DNA of 64,000 bases, taken from contig NZ_QLYY01000021.1 in the NCBI RefSeq assembly GCF_003350295.1, forward strand, positions 1 to 64,000. Direction: 5' to 3'. Below, piece by piece: positions 20,749 through 29,831 of this stretch (position 1 is its first letter; each line of letters begins with the position of its first letter). Made by a program: the position numbers and the translations under genes. This stretch comes from Vibrio tetraodonis. Its GTDB lineage: Bacteria > Pseudomonadota > Gammaproteobacteria > Enterobacterales > Vibrionaceae. Below the pieces are notes generated by a model that saw only the letters and a program-made list of their open reading frames with translations, was not told the DNA's origin and did no database searches.

Positions 20749-23532
20749 TTACTGAAGGCTTTCGATTTGATCGGCGAGTTTGATTTGCTCAGATGCGCCG
20801 TGAACGATTGGGCGCAGCACATTATCACGCAAAGTTTGCTTGCCTATCTTGCGCATCGATTCCTCAAACACATGACGGTTGTCTTTACCGACCCAGTTTT
20901 TGACTTCGCTGGTCATTTGTGGGGTAAAGATAGCGCGGCATATCTCATCGAGGTGAGCACTGTTATCACTTGGGTTGGCTAAGTCTGCTAAAAACTTATC
21001 GCGATTAAACACGTAAACCGAGGTGTCTTTATGGCCCCAGTTACCCGGAATCGTCAGCGCTGAAGACATATACTCTCGACCAACCATTGGCTTAATCAAC
21101 TGTTTGGCCAAGCGATATAAGTTTACCGCAGGAGCAACAGGGTTGGGGATCTGCCAAGGTTTTTTCGACTTGTTGGCTTCAATCACACTGATGTAATCGC
21201 TTGAATCAAGTTTGTTTTCTCTATTGCCAAGGTAACCATTTCGGCTGGTCAATCGTTTGACAATACGGCGCTCAAAGTCGTTGACAAAGCCTTGCTCTTC
21301 AGCGAACTTAAACAAAGAATCAATCTGATCAAATCGCTCGTTTTTATTTTGCGGCTCGAGATCAATGCTTTGCTGCTTGGCAATATGCTGCGCTACAAAG
21401 GCAGAAAAAGCCGTGTAGTTATCTTTCTTGCCAAGCGCTTTTTGTGCTTTGCCTATTACATCTAGCGTGGAACTATCGGCCTTAATCTTATCAAAGGCTT
21501 CGCGATACAGCTTTCTGTAATGCCCGGAGTGCTCTTGACCATATTTAAGTAGCGGCTTGCCTGCTGCTTGTAAAATCTCACTGGCGCTTTTATCTGGATT
21601 CTTAACTGCTGTTTGGAAGATGTTTAACCACACTTTTGGCGTCGCTTGATCTTGGCTCAGTTCATAGAGCATTTTTATCCTGCGTTGAATGACTTCAAAT
21701 GGCGTTTTTCCAGGCTCTGACCAGCGACTGATTTCCTTCTCTTTGTCTGACATATCATCCGACACTTCAAATATCTTGTTGGAGTACTGAACCGCAATTT
21801 GACTTAATCCGACGCCACCAATTGTTGCGCCAACACCAGCATACAGCACAGGAGCTATACCTGTTCCAAGTGGTCCACCGAGTATCATGCCAAGCTGGCC
21901 GGCCGTAAGGACGCTATTACCAATGGTTTCTGCAATCACCACATTACGCTGATGGCGGTTAAATTGGCTAAGAATACCTTTAACTTCGGTAAGATCTTTA
22001 TCTGAGCTGTCTAACACTTTTGAGTCGCGGATCTGTTGTAGCCACTCATTCAAAGAGCGTGCTTCTTGGATGCCAAGACCCATTTTGGTTAGGCCAGCAA
22101 CCACCATTTGCGCCTGTCCAACCACATTGAACGCATCACCCACTTGAGACAGTACACTCGTCAGGCTTTGTACCGATGTTCCTGCCAAGGCTTCTGCTGT
22201 TGCTCTGGCTTCAAAGGAAATCATGCCCCAATACATGCCACTTAAACCAGACTCAGTAAATGCTGCTGCCACATAGGCATCGGCAAACTTGGCTACCTTG
22301 TCATCTTGGTTGGCTTGGAATTTCGCAATTTGCTGAAGAAGGTCATGACACTTAGCAGAGGATGGATCAAACACCTCACTCTGATTACCAGCCGTTAACA
22401 GTTTTTGCACTTGCTCGGGAAGAACACTGACATCAAGATCGGCTTTGGTACTCATCATCTGATTATGGCCAGAGACCTCTTCTTTAAGCTGCTTGAGCTT
22501 CGCGATATTATCTGTGAGTGTTTTAAGCTCATCGTCAGCTTGCTTACCTGATTGTAAGATGGGTTTGACCAACTCCAGAACATTGGTCTTAAATTTGAGC
22601 TGTTCAAGCAGCGCACTTTGAAGGTTTTGAATTTGCGCATCATCGGTTGCATTAATCAATTTCTCTTTTAGCACCAATTCATCACTGAGCGCTTTCATGA
22701 CTACGCCGCCAATATCTTCTCTTAGCGATTTTTGCTCAGCTTTTAGCTTAGAAAAGGCTTCACGTGTCTCGTCAGATTCCTCTTTGGCACCTTTCCAACC
22801 TGTAAATACCACACCAGCAAATGCAGGGTAAAGTAAGGTACTTTGCGCAGCTAAAACTAAAGAGCGCGGAAGACCTGAGTTCTCCAAACTTACCGCAAGA
22901 TCATCTCCACCATCAATGACAAGCACTGGCCCCGACTGGTTTGGCGTAAAAGAAGTGACATTATTGACATCACGGCCTCTTATCATCCTCTCCATTGCTA
23001 CCATATGTTTAGCTCTGTGTTTTAAAAAACCACCTTGCAGCGCTTGCTTCATTTTTTCCAGGGATGGGAAACGAAAACTCTGCTCCAATGCGCCGCCACT
23101 CACCTTCCATGGGTGCTTTTTATTAGATGAAGGGGCAATGTCTACTTCCCATGTTTTCTCTATATCTGCTGCCAAAGCTTTATCACTAGAATAATTATCC
23201 TGTAAGTAGCTTTTCAGTGATTTCAGAGAGTCAAATATCTTTGGTTTGCTATATAGCTCACTGGATAGCTCCCAAGAAGAAAACCCGCGCCGCGATATTT
23301 GCACATCAAACTCTTCACGTAAGGATGCTAACTCATCGTTCAGGGAAGCTTGACCATCTAAACGTATGATCTGACCATTGTCATTGGGCTTACCTCGATT
23401 AAAAGGGCTACTGTGAACACGCTCTTGGCTGGTATTTTTCACCTTGGCAATAGAAATAATATTACTGGCAGATTTTTTAGGTGCTGACGTTTCGAGTGGT
23501 GTTTCTTGGGAGGGTTTTACAGCTGATAACAT
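20749..23532 (-). CDS. Large effector-like protein of unknown function
   Basis: 927 residues; no family recognised. No Sec signal. The first ~60 residues are polar and disordered, rich in Ser, Lys, Pro and Asn, as in type III-secreted effectors. Residues ~255-355 are predicted coiled coil (SKLKAEQKSLREDIGG...; DNIAKLKQLKEEVSGHNQ). Hydrophobic, Gly/Ala-rich stretches lie at ~215-247, ~418-485 and ~532-582 (GQLGMILGGPLGTGIAPVLY, VGATIGGVGLSQIAVQ), which could insert in a membrane like T3SS translocators or pore formers. The C-terminal 340 residues look globular and helical. It sits alone beside the remnant of an older dusA element, so it is probably cargo. No chaperone gene is adjacent. Confidence 0.6.
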   Translation of the reverse strand: MLSAVKPSQETPLETSAPKKSASNIISIAKVKNTSQERVHSSPFNRGKPNDNGQIIRLDGQASLNDELASLREEFDVQISRRGFSSWELSSELYSKPKIFDSLKSLKSYLQDNYSSDKALAADIEKTWEVDIAPSSNKKHPWKVSGGALEQSFRFPSLEKMKQALQGGFLKHRAKHMVAMERMIRGRDVNNVTSFTPNQSGPVLVIDGGDDLAVSLENSGLPRSLVLAAQSTLLYPAFAGVVFTGWKGAKEESDETREAFSKLKAEQKSLREDIGGVVMKALSDELVLKEKLINATDDAQIQNLQSALLEQLKFKTNVLELVKPILQSGKQADDELKTLTDNIAKLKQLKEEVSGHNQMMSTKADLDVSVLPEQVQKLLTAGNQSEVFDPSSAKCHDLLQQIAKFQANQDDKVAKFADAYVAAAFTESGLSGMYWGMISFEARATAEALAGTSVQSLTSVLSQVGDAFNVVGQAQMVVAGLTKMGLGIQEARSLNEWLQQIRDSKVLDSSDKDLTEVKGILSQFNRHQRNVVIAETIGNSVLTAGQLGMILGGPLGTGIAPVLYAGVGATIGGVGLSQIAVQYSNKIFEVSDDMSDKEKEISRWSEPGKTPFEVIQRRIKMLYELSQDQATPKVWLNIFQTAVKNPDKSASEILQAAGKPLLKYGQEHSGHYRKLYREAFDKIKADSSTLDVIGKAQKALGKKDNYTAFSAFVAQHIAKQQSIDLEPQNKNERFDQIDSLFKFAEEQGFVNDFERRIVKRLTSRNGYLGNRENKLDSSDYISVIEANKSKKPWQIPNPVAPAVNLYRLAKQLIKPMVGREYMSSALTIPGNWGHKDTSVYVFNRDKFLADLANPSDNSAHLDEICRAIFTPQMTSEVKNWVGKDNRHVFEESMRKIGKQTLRDNVLRPIVHGASEQIKLADQIESLQ

Positions 23533-23922
23533 TGTTTAACCTTTATATTGATTGTTTTTATTTTATAAGCATTAAGCTTACACCTCCCCAATGCATGGGG
23601 ATGAACAATATAAATGATAATAAATCCCATTACTATTTGGGTTTAACTATTAATTACAATAGGTTGCATAACATATCGTGATGGATACCCTGATTATTTA
23701 TAAGTTTAAATTTCCTATCTTTGGCGTATTTCTAATCTAGGTAGAGCTGTTAGTAGGGGATGATTAGTTTGAGTGAAATGATAAATTTCAGGTAAAAAAA
23801 AGCTGGCACGGAGAAGCCAGCTAAAGTCTCATTAACAACCCATTACATACTAATTACCTTGAGGCTCTTTAAGCATAGACAAAACTTCTTAATGCATAAC
23901 AATGTGTCGCTTATTTTTGCCT
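23533..23922. other. AT-rich intergenic stretch
   Basis: About 390 bp, strongly AT-rich. It holds the upstream region of the 927-residue gene (23533-23700), the intrinsic terminator at 23793-23822, and no reading frame that I can support. Confidence 0.6.
23793..23822 (-). terminator. Intrinsic terminator (minus strand)
   Basis: AGCTGGC (23801-23807) pairs with GCCAGCT (23816-23822); on the minus strand it is followed by eight T. It would end transcription of the small membrane protein gene at 23923-24222. Confidence 0.8.
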
Positions 23923-24222
23923 TTATATCAGGGTTTTGTGTATTACTTCCCGCCATAGAGTAAATACTAAAAGACAAGTAACAAGTTTATGTGACTGATA
24001 TCGACAATGAGGTTTAAGGAGAAAATTCAGACATAAAACGCACAAATAAAAAAGCTGGTAGCCATCAAGACCACCAGCAAAGTTGTACATAGTTAAAAAG
24101 ACAAACATGAATGCATATAGTGCATATATCCCGATTAAGGATGGGGATAAAATACGACAAAATAAATAAGCAATCAAGTTCATACTTGTTGAATTTACCC
24201 ATTCTATATCTCGTTTGTTCAT
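23923..24222 (-). CDS. Small hypothetical membrane protein
   Basis: 99 residues from the ATG at 24222 (GGAAG upstream); a longer frame to 24294 exists but lacks a good site. It has three predicted membrane helices (LIAYLFCRILSPSLIGIYAL; FMFVFLTMYNFAGG; QLFYLCVLCLNFLL), a basic loop (KPHCRYQSHK) and a last hydrophobic stretch (LVTCLLVFTLW). Not recognised. It lies between the effector-like gene and zur in a gene-poor region and has its own terminator. Confidence 0.5.
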   Translation of the reverse strand: MNKRDIEWVNSTSMNLIAYLFCRILSPSLIGIYALYAFMFVFLTMYNFAGGLDGYQLFYLCVLCLNFLLKPHCRYQSHKLVTCLLVFTLWREVIHKTLI

Positions 24223-24542
24223 TACTTTATCTTCCGCACAAAGAAAATTAATATAAATGATTGATTTATAATATTTATTATTTGATTTTTTCATAAAGTT
24301 TCATCAGAAAACCAACTTCTATTCAAATCCAGAATAAGCACACTTTTTAAATGTTTTTTCAATCCAACTAAGATGGGGTATTGAACAATAAGAAGCCATA
24401 CACCCAACGTCGGGGGACAGAAGTAACTAGGTGAGACTCCATCGCCTGCCGGGCTGGTTTAGCAGACTTGCAAGCCTTGGCATAAAGTGGTCCTTCTTGT
24501 GTTAACCACTGTAAGCAGAGGGATAAAATGTGTGATGGTAGG

Positions 24543-24584
24543 TAAAAAAAATGCTGACCCAAAAGTGTGAGTTGGAGTCAGCAT
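24543..24584 (-). terminator. Intrinsic terminator (minus strand)
   Basis: ATGCTGAC-CCAA (24551 on) pairs with TTGG-A-GTCAGCAT (to 24584): a 12-bp stem with one bulged base. On the minus strand eight T follow. It implies a minus-strand transcript from the 24590-24890 region. Confidence 0.8.
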
Positions 24585-24685
24585 AGTTCCATGAAGCAAA
24601 TAAGAGTGTTCAAAAATTACCCATAGGAGCCACTATCCTAAATGACACAATACAAAATTCAATGCATATTTTGTTCTAATTCTAT

Positions 24686-24844
24686 CTATCGATGGGATTT
24701 GCTTCTTACCGCATCCTTTAAGGTAAACTTGAGAAATTTCACCCAAAAAAGTGTGATTAAAATCATGAGAAGAGGATTGGCAGCCAAGAATATATTGGTG
24801 AATAAAAATAGCCCGACCAAGGTTTTTAGCCCATAACATGACAT
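24686..24844 (-). CDS. Possible small membrane protein
   Basis: 52 codons from the ATG at 24844 (MSCYGLKTLVGLFLF...). The product would be very hydrophobic (LVGLFLFTNIFLAANPLLMI) with a basic C-terminus. It is upstream of the strong minus-strand terminator, which supports a transcript here, but the ribosome site is weak and other frames are also open. Low confidence; a small RNA is an alternative. Confidence 0.25.
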   Translation of the reverse strand: MSCYGLKTLVGLFLFTNIFLAANPLLMILITLFWVKFLKFTLKDAVRSKSHR

Positions 24845-25018
24845 GTAACTCAATTAAGTCCACAAAGTTAGGACTCCCTTCCGCTTCTAGCGGTATCGTT
24901 TTGCTTGCGAATAAGGTAACGTATAGTGTTAACAGCAGTCATAGGAATCAAAAACTTGATCAATTCACTGACTGCTCTATCAGAAATACTGTTTGATAAA
25001 CGATATTCATCTAGAAAT

Positions 25019-25032
25019 GGTATATTATTACT
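25019..25032 (+). promoter_or_regulatory. Possible Zur-box-like palindrome upstream of zur
   Basis: GGTATATTATTACT, an imperfect palindrome similar to the GTTATAnTATAAC core of Zur boxes, 18-31 bp before the start codon. Autoregulation would be plausible. Weak match. Confidence 0.3.
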
Positions 25033-25049
25033 ATGTCCAATGGTGATTG

Positions 25050-25505
25050 GTGAAAAATTTGGACCACAAGTTAATAGAACAAATTGAAGAAATGTGTGCA
25101 GTGCGAGGAGTGAGACTGACTCCTCAGCGAAAAAGGGTTTTCGAGTTAATCTGTGCTAGCCCAAAAGCGTCAAGTGCATATGAGTTACTGGAACAGCTAA
25201 AGACGAGTGAACCGCAAGCGAAACCACCCACAGTATATCGCGCACTCGACTTTCTCCTAGAGCAAGGATTCATCCACCGTGTTGAGTCGACCAATAGCTT
25301 TATCCAGTGCAATTCATGTAACGCACACAAGCATTACTCACATTTGTTAATATGTGATAAATGCAGCAATGTTATTGAACTTCAAGAGGATAGTTTGATA
25401 GCTTTACTGACAAATAACGCTAAAAAACATGGATTTAAAATCACAAATCATGTGATAGAGTCCCATGGAATTTGTCAGTCATGTACAACCGGACAGACGG
25501 AATAA
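25050..25505 (+). CDS. zur: Zinc uptake regulator, Fur family
   Basis: 151 residues from a GTG (25050); a TTG one codon earlier is also possible and no ATG is well placed. N-terminal winged helix (RLTPQRKRVFELICASPK, PTVYRALDFLLEQGFIHRV), then a dimerisation domain with CNSCNAHKHYSHLLICDKC and a final CQSC. The Cys pairs and HxH pattern fit Zur rather than Fur. It represses zinc importers when zinc is plentiful. It is followed closely by cheX on the same strand, with only 15 bp between. Confidence 0.85.
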   Translation: MKNLDHKLIEQIEEMCAVRGVRLTPQRKRVFELICASPKASSAYELLEQLKTSEPQAKPPTVYRALDFLLEQGFIHRVESTNSFIQCNSCNAHKHYSHLLICDKCSNVIELQEDSLIALLTNNAKKHGFKITNHVIESHGICQSCTTGQTE

Positions 25506-25520
25506 TATTACACCATGATA

Positions 25521-25982
25521 ATGCGCGCCGAATTTATAAACCCGTTTTTAGCCTCCTTAATGAATGTGCTGAAAACGATGGCTTCTCTAGAATTGAAGCC
25601 GCAGAAGCCTCGAGTCAAAAAAGACGAGATTGCTCGCGGTGATGTATCCGGCTTAATTGGTATGGTTGGTCAACCAACTCGTGGGTCAATGTCGATCACA
25701 TTTGATGAAACGCTTGCACTAGAAATTATGCAAAACATGCTAGGTGAGCGCCCCAATGGCCTGAATGATGAAGTGACTGACATGGTGGGCGAGATCACCA
25801 ACATGGTAGCAGGAGGCGCTAAACGAATCCTCTCTGAAAGTGGCTTTGATTTTGATATGGCAACGCCGATAGTCGTTTCTGGCAAAGGACACACGATCCG
25901 CCATAAATGCGAGGGCGCCATCATCATCATGCCCTTCACCTCAGAATGGGGTAACGCCTTTATCGAAATTTGTTTCGAGTAA
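25521..25982 (+). CDS. cheX: CheX-type chemotaxis phosphatase (CheC/CheX family)
   Basis: 153 residues from the ATG at 25521; an ATG two codons upstream (25515) is also possible. Sequence begins MRAEFINPFLASLMNVLKTM and has the CheX pattern: GLIGMVGQPTRGSMSITFDE and the helix LNDEVTDMVGEITNMVAGGAK with the E-x2-N phosphatase motif (Glu-Ile-Thr-Asn). In other bacteria CheX dephosphorylates CheY-P or related receivers. It lies next to zur, not with other chemotaxis genes, so its receiver partner is elsewhere. A strong terminator follows. Confidence 0.8.
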   Translation: MRAEFINPFLASLMNVLKTMASLELKPQKPRVKKDEIARGDVSGLIGMVGQPTRGSMSITFDETLALEIMQNMLGERPNGLNDEVTDMVGEITNMVAGGAKRILSESGFDFDMATPIVVSGKGHTIRHKCEGAIIIMPFTSEWGNAFIEICFE

Positions 25983-25994
25983 CTTACTCTGACA

Positions 25995-26025
25995 AAAAAG
26001 CTTCCACAATGTGGAAGCTTTTTTG
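25995..26025. terminator. Bidirectional terminator between cheX and cysC
   Basis: AAAAAAGCTTCCACA and TGTGGAAGCTTTTTT form a near-perfect stem with T runs on both strands. It serves the convergent zur-cheX and cobA-cysC units. Confidence 0.9.
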
Positions 26026-26027
26026 TT

Positions 26028-26645
26028 TTAAGCAATAATATGGCGGCTTCTCAGGGTTTGTAAGCACTCTTCCAACAAACGATCAATCGGCTTTTCTCCT
26101 GCCTGTAAATCTAGATCGGGCGCAAGAGGTGGCTGATAATCAGAGTCAATACCGGTGAAATTGGCAAGCTGGCCCGAACGCGCTTTTCTATACAGCCCCT
26201 TGGGGTCTCGCTGCTCACACACTTGCAAGGAGGTATTGACATACACTTCTACAAACTCCCCTTCAGGAAGCAAGTCTTTAACCAGCTGGCGCTCTTCCCT
26301 ATACGGCGAGATAAAAGCTGAGAGAACGATTAAGCCAGCATCAGCCATCAGTTTAGCTAATTCCCCAATACGGCGAATGTTTTCACGTCTATCTAGCTCC
26401 GAAAACCCAAGATCGCTACACAAACCGTGTCGGACGTTATCACCATCTAAAAGGTAGGTATGATAGCCACGTTCAGCCAAAGCATTTTCTAGTGCGCCAG
26501 CGATGGTCGACTTTCCTGCCCCAGATAAGCCTGTAAACCAAACTACAACTGGCTTTTGCCGCTTTATCTGAGATCGAAAAGCTTTATCAATACTGTGTTG
26601 ATGCCAAGTAATGTGACTGTCTTGGACTTGTACCTGAGATGTCAT
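26028..26645 (-). CDS. cysC: Adenylyl-sulfate kinase
   Basis: 205 residues. Phosphorylates APS to PAPS with ATP. Walker A is GLSGAGKST at about residue 40; DGDNVRHGLCSDLGFSELDR and SAFISPYREER are the APS kinase signatures, and the last ~50 residues contain the usual GIDSDYQPPLAPDL. Last gene of the operon cobA-cysD-cysN-permease-cysC. PAPS is then used by CysH at the other end of the window. Confidence 0.96.
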   Translation of the reverse strand: MTSQVQVQDSHITWHQHSIDKAFRSQIKRQKPVVVWFTGLSGAGKSTIAGALENALAERGYHTYLLDGDNVRHGLCSDLGFSELDRRENIRRIGELAKLMADAGLIVLSAFISPYREERQLVKDLLPEGEFVEVYVNTSLQVCEQRDPKGLYRKARSGQLANFTGIDSDYQPPLAPDLDLQAGEKPIDRLLEECLQTLRSRHIIA

Positions 26646-26656
26646 GAGCGCATCCT

Positions 26657-28381
26657 TTAAAATGGAAAAAATCTTGGAATAAGAGCAAGCACCAGCAACG
26701 AATACACCAAAGAGACAGGAAGCCCAACTCTAATGTAATCCGCCAATTTATACTGGCCTAAGCTGTATACGAGTAGATTAGTCTGATAACCGTAGGGAGA
26801 AACAAAGCTTGCACTGGCGCCAAACAACACTGCCATAATGAATGGCATGGGATCGACGCCGTAACCTAAAGCCATGCTATAGCCCAATGGAAAGGCAAGT
26901 GCCGCCGCCGCATTGTTAGTAACAAGCTCTGTTAATATCAGAGTAAAAAAATAGGTGGCGACCAGAGCCCCAAAAGCCCCCCAGCCATTAAATGTTTCAA
27001 TAAACGCATTGCCTAATGAGGCCGAAAGGCCAGAAGAGAGCATCAACTGTGCAATGGAAAGGGCCGATCCCACAATAACCACAATATCGACAGGAAACCG
27101 GCGTCTAAGCTCTCCTAGCTGAACCACGCCACTAAACAGTGAGACAAGTAAAAATAAAGACAAACCTTTGATAAGCGAAAGTTCACCAATCAAAGCGGCC
27201 ACAATGACACTAATAAACCCAATTAAGACTATGCGAGACTTCCGGCTATCAAGACGAGCGCTAGAGTCGAGAGCGTTAACCAATACAAATTCTTTACTCT
27301 GGGTTTGCCTTTCCTGTTCGAACCGTTTACCCGGCACAAGAACTAGAGTGTCACCCGCATTAAGCTCGATATTACCAAGGCCACCACGAAGCCGTTCGTG
27401 ACCACGTCGAATCGCCACTACAACCGCGTCAAATCGCTCTCTAAACTCGCTTGATTTCAATGTTTTGGTGCATAAACTGGCCGAAGAGCTGACCACCACC
27501 TCTACTAAGCTTTGACCATTTAGATGGTGCTGACCAAACAATCTTAACCCTTGGATCTCCTGTAAGGTGGTAACACTTTCGATATCACCACAAAACAATA
27601 ACCTGTCGTTTGCCTGCAACACAAAGTCCGGCTCAACAGATGGCATAACTTCACCCTCTCTTATCACTTCTGCGAGAAACAATTTACGCAAATCACGCAG
27701 CTTGTTATCGCTAATACTATTCCCCACCAAATGAGAATTAGGCTCGACAATGGCCTCAAGAAAATAAGGTAACTCTTCTTCTTGCTGCTGGTCATTGGAT
27801 GGCAAAAAATAACTAAGTGGGATCAGAATCAAAAGCCCTGCAACCAATACCACCAGCCCAATGGCGGTCGGGGTGAAAAAACCAAGGCTAGGAAGTCCTG
27901 CATCTTCAACAAAACTGTTAATAATAAGATTGGTTGAAGTACCGATCAAAGTCAGTGTGCCACCAAGAATCGCTGCGTAAGATAAAGGGATCAGCAATTT
28001 GGAAGGCGCATGGGTTTGGTTACGTTTTATCGCACCAATTAAGGCCACCACCACAGCGGTATTATTGGTGAAGGAAGAAAGTAACGCGGTTGATAATCCT
28101 AACTTGGCAATCACGGTCGCCAATCTCCCAGAGGACAAAGAGCGACTAACCCAACTCACCAAACGTGTCTTTTCCAATGCGCTCGATGCAAGTATCAACA
28201 AAACTAAAGTCAGTAAAGAAGAGTTAGTAAAATTTGTTGCGACATCACCTAGCTCTATCCTGCCAGCGAGAAAGGCAACAAATGCTGCCCCAGCAAAAAT
28301 AAAACTTGGCTTAACGCGCGTGGCAATAAGGCTAATAACAATACCTAATAATACCGCTAGCACAAATCCTTGTTGCCACAT
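26657..28381 (-). CDS. SLC13-family permease with RCK_C domains (probable sulfate transporter)
   Basis: 574 residues from the ATG at 28381 (GAGGGTG upstream); an in-frame TTG at 28396 is less likely. About 11 membrane helices; two cytoplasmic RCK_C/TrkA-C domains lie in the middle (~210-380, for example EANSHLVGNSISDNKLR... and LNAGDTLVLVPGKRFE). SLC13 signature segments SFTNNTAVVVALIGA and TNLIINSFVEDAG in the first half, and VTNNAAAALAFPLGYSMA in the second. It sits between cysN and cysC, so sulfate is the likely substrate; other anions cannot be excluded. Confidence 0.85.
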   Translation of the reverse strand: MWQQGFVLAVLLGIVISLIATRVKPSFIFAGAAFVAFLAGRIELGDVATNFTNSSLLTLVLLILASSALEKTRLVSWVSRSLSSGRLATVIAKLGLSTALLSSFTNNTAVVVALIGAIKRNQTHAPSKLLIPLSYAAILGGTLTLIGTSTNLIINSFVEDAGLPSLGFFTPTAIGLVVLVAGLLILIPLSYFLPSNDQQQEEELPYFLEAIVEPNSHLVGNSISDNKLRDLRKLFLAEVIREGEVMPSVEPDFVLQANDRLLFCGDIESVTTLQEIQGLRLFGQHHLNGQSLVEVVVSSSASLCTKTLKSSEFRERFDAVVVAIRRGHERLRGGLGNIELNAGDTLVLVPGKRFEQERQTQSKEFVLVNALDSSARLDSRKSRIVLIGFISVIVAALIGELSLIKGLSLFLLVSLFSGVVQLGELRRRFPVDIVVIVGSALSIAQLMLSSGLSASLGNAFIETFNGWGAFGALVATYFFTLILTELVTNNAAAALAFPLGYSMALGYGVDPMPFIMAVLFGASASFVSPYGYQTNLLVYSLGQYKLADYIRVGLPVSLVYSLLVLALIPRFFPF

Positions 28382-28400
28382 CGTGCACACCCTCAATTAG

Positions 28401-29813
28401 TTAGATTTTGGCGTCCCACTCGGGAAAATGTTTGAGGATCAGGGCTTTCAGCTCATTTTCAAATGCCCCCATTCGCTCGCTTGGTGACGGTGTCCGCTCA
28501 CTTAGTGCTTGACGAACTAGTCCAGCCCCCACAGTCACGTTAGTTAAGCGATCGATAATGATAAAACCGCCACTATCTTGTACCTGGTCATAACGGTCTA
28601 GTGCCACGGATTCATTCAAGGTCCAATCACAAAGACCAATACCGTTTAAAGGCAGCTCCTTAGCATCATGCTTAGATAAATTGTTAATGTCGTATTGATG
28701 CTGAATAGACGTCACACGTCCTATGGTCTTCTTGCCAGCAATTTTGATGTCATACTCTCGTCCAGTGACCAAAGGCTGCTCAGTCATCCACACAACATCT
28801 GCTGATAAATGCGAGCTAAGAGCAACAGCATCTCCCTCATGGACAATCAAATCACCACGACTAATGTCTATCTCATCTTCCAATGTCAGGGTGACGGCTA
28901 ATCCAGCCTGAGCCTGTGACAAGTTCCCATCGAAAGTAACAATACTGGCTACGCGAGATGTTTTTCCTGATGGTAACGCCTTGATGACATCACCAACCTT
29001 AATCGAGCCAGAGGCGATGGTGCCAGAGAAGCCTCGAAAATCGAGATTAGGCCGATTAACATATTGAATAGGGAAACGAAACTCACCATTTTCTTTGGTT
29101 TTAGTAACATCAACACTCTGTAATAGATCTAATAAAGCTGGACCATCAAACCATTTAAGGCGCTCACTAGTCTCAACCACATTGTCTCCTTCAAGCGCCG
29201 AAAGTGGAACGATATGGATATCTGTTTTACCTTGCAGCTTATTAGCAAAAGCCAGGTAATCGTCACGGATCTCCTCAAAGCGCTGCTGTGAGTAATCAAC
29301 CAAGTCCATTTTATTGACTGCGACAATAAAGTGTTTCAAGCCAAGTAGATTCGCGATAAAGGAGTGTCGACGAGTTTGATCCAATACACCTTTGCGCGCA
29401 TCAATCAATATCACCGCCAGATCGCAAGTAGAAGCGCCAGTGGCCATATTTCGCGTGTACTGCTCGTGTCCAGGTGTATCGGCGATGATAAATTTACGCT
29501 TTTGGGTAGAGAAATAGCGATAAGCGACATCAATGGTGATACCTTGCTCGCGTTCAGCCTGCAATCCATCAACCAACAAAGCTAAGTCAGGACGCTCACC
29601 CGTAGTACCAACCCTTTGGCTATCGGCGTGAACAGCAGCTAACTGATCTTCATAGATTTGCTTTGAATCATGAAGCAATCGTCCAATCAGAGTACTTTTG
29701 CCATCATCGACCGAGCCACAAGTTAGAAATCGGAGTAATGATTTGTGTTGATGCTGAGTTAGGTAGCCTTCTATACCCAGCTCTGCTAATTGAGTTTCCA
29801 CTGCCGTGTTCAT
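28401..29813 (-). CDS. cysN: Sulfate adenylyltransferase, GTPase subunit
   Basis: 470 residues. Uses GTP hydrolysis to drive APS formation by CysD. EF-Tu-like G motifs: CGSVDDGKSTLIGRL (G1), DTPGHEQYTRNMATGAS (G3), NKMDLVDYS (G4), followed by two beta-barrel domains. The start has a GAGG-like site, and the gene follows cysD by 18 bp. A normal-length CysN without a fused kinase; CysC is encoded separately two genes on. Confidence 0.97.
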   Translation of the reverse strand: MNTAVETQLAELGIEGYLTQHQHKSLLRFLTCGSVDDGKSTLIGRLLHDSKQIYEDQLAAVHADSQRVGTTGERPDLALLVDGLQAEREQGITIDVAYRYFSTQKRKFIIADTPGHEQYTRNMATGASTCDLAVILIDARKGVLDQTRRHSFIANLLGLKHFIVAVNKMDLVDYSQQRFEEIRDDYLAFANKLQGKTDIHIVPLSALEGDNVVETSERLKWFDGPALLDLLQSVDVTKTKENGEFRFPIQYVNRPNLDFRGFSGTIASGSIKVGDVIKALPSGKTSRVASIVTFDGNLSQAQAGLAVTLTLEDEIDISRGDLIVHEGDAVALSSHLSADVVWMTEQPLVTGREYDIKIAGKKTIGRVTSIQHQYDINNLSKHDAKELPLNGIGLCDWTLNESVALDRYDQVQDSGGFIIIDRLTNVTVGAGLVRQALSERTPSPSERMGAFENELKALILKHFPEWDAKI

Positions 29814-29831
29814 AATGCTTCCTCGATCCTG

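Larger units (their letters stand above)
24295..25046. other. Gene-poor accessory region
   Basis: About 750 bp. I see an intrinsic terminator (24543-24584), a possible 52-codon membrane-protein ORF (24686-24844), a patch at 24395-24520 with higher GC than its surroundings, and the upstream region of zur. Nothing else that I can support as a gene. The region looks like leftovers of mobile DNA. Confidence 0.5.

Noticed and set aside
24368..24562. 64-codon minus-strand ORF in a patch of higher GC
   Set aside because: It overlaps the terminator, has no ribosome site, and I recognise no transposase or other family, although a degraded insertion-sequence fragment is possible.
24633..24863. 76-codon minus-strand ORF upstream of zur
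   Set aside because: Its composition is not protein-like; a different frame (24686-24844) is more hydrophobic and more plausible, though still weak.
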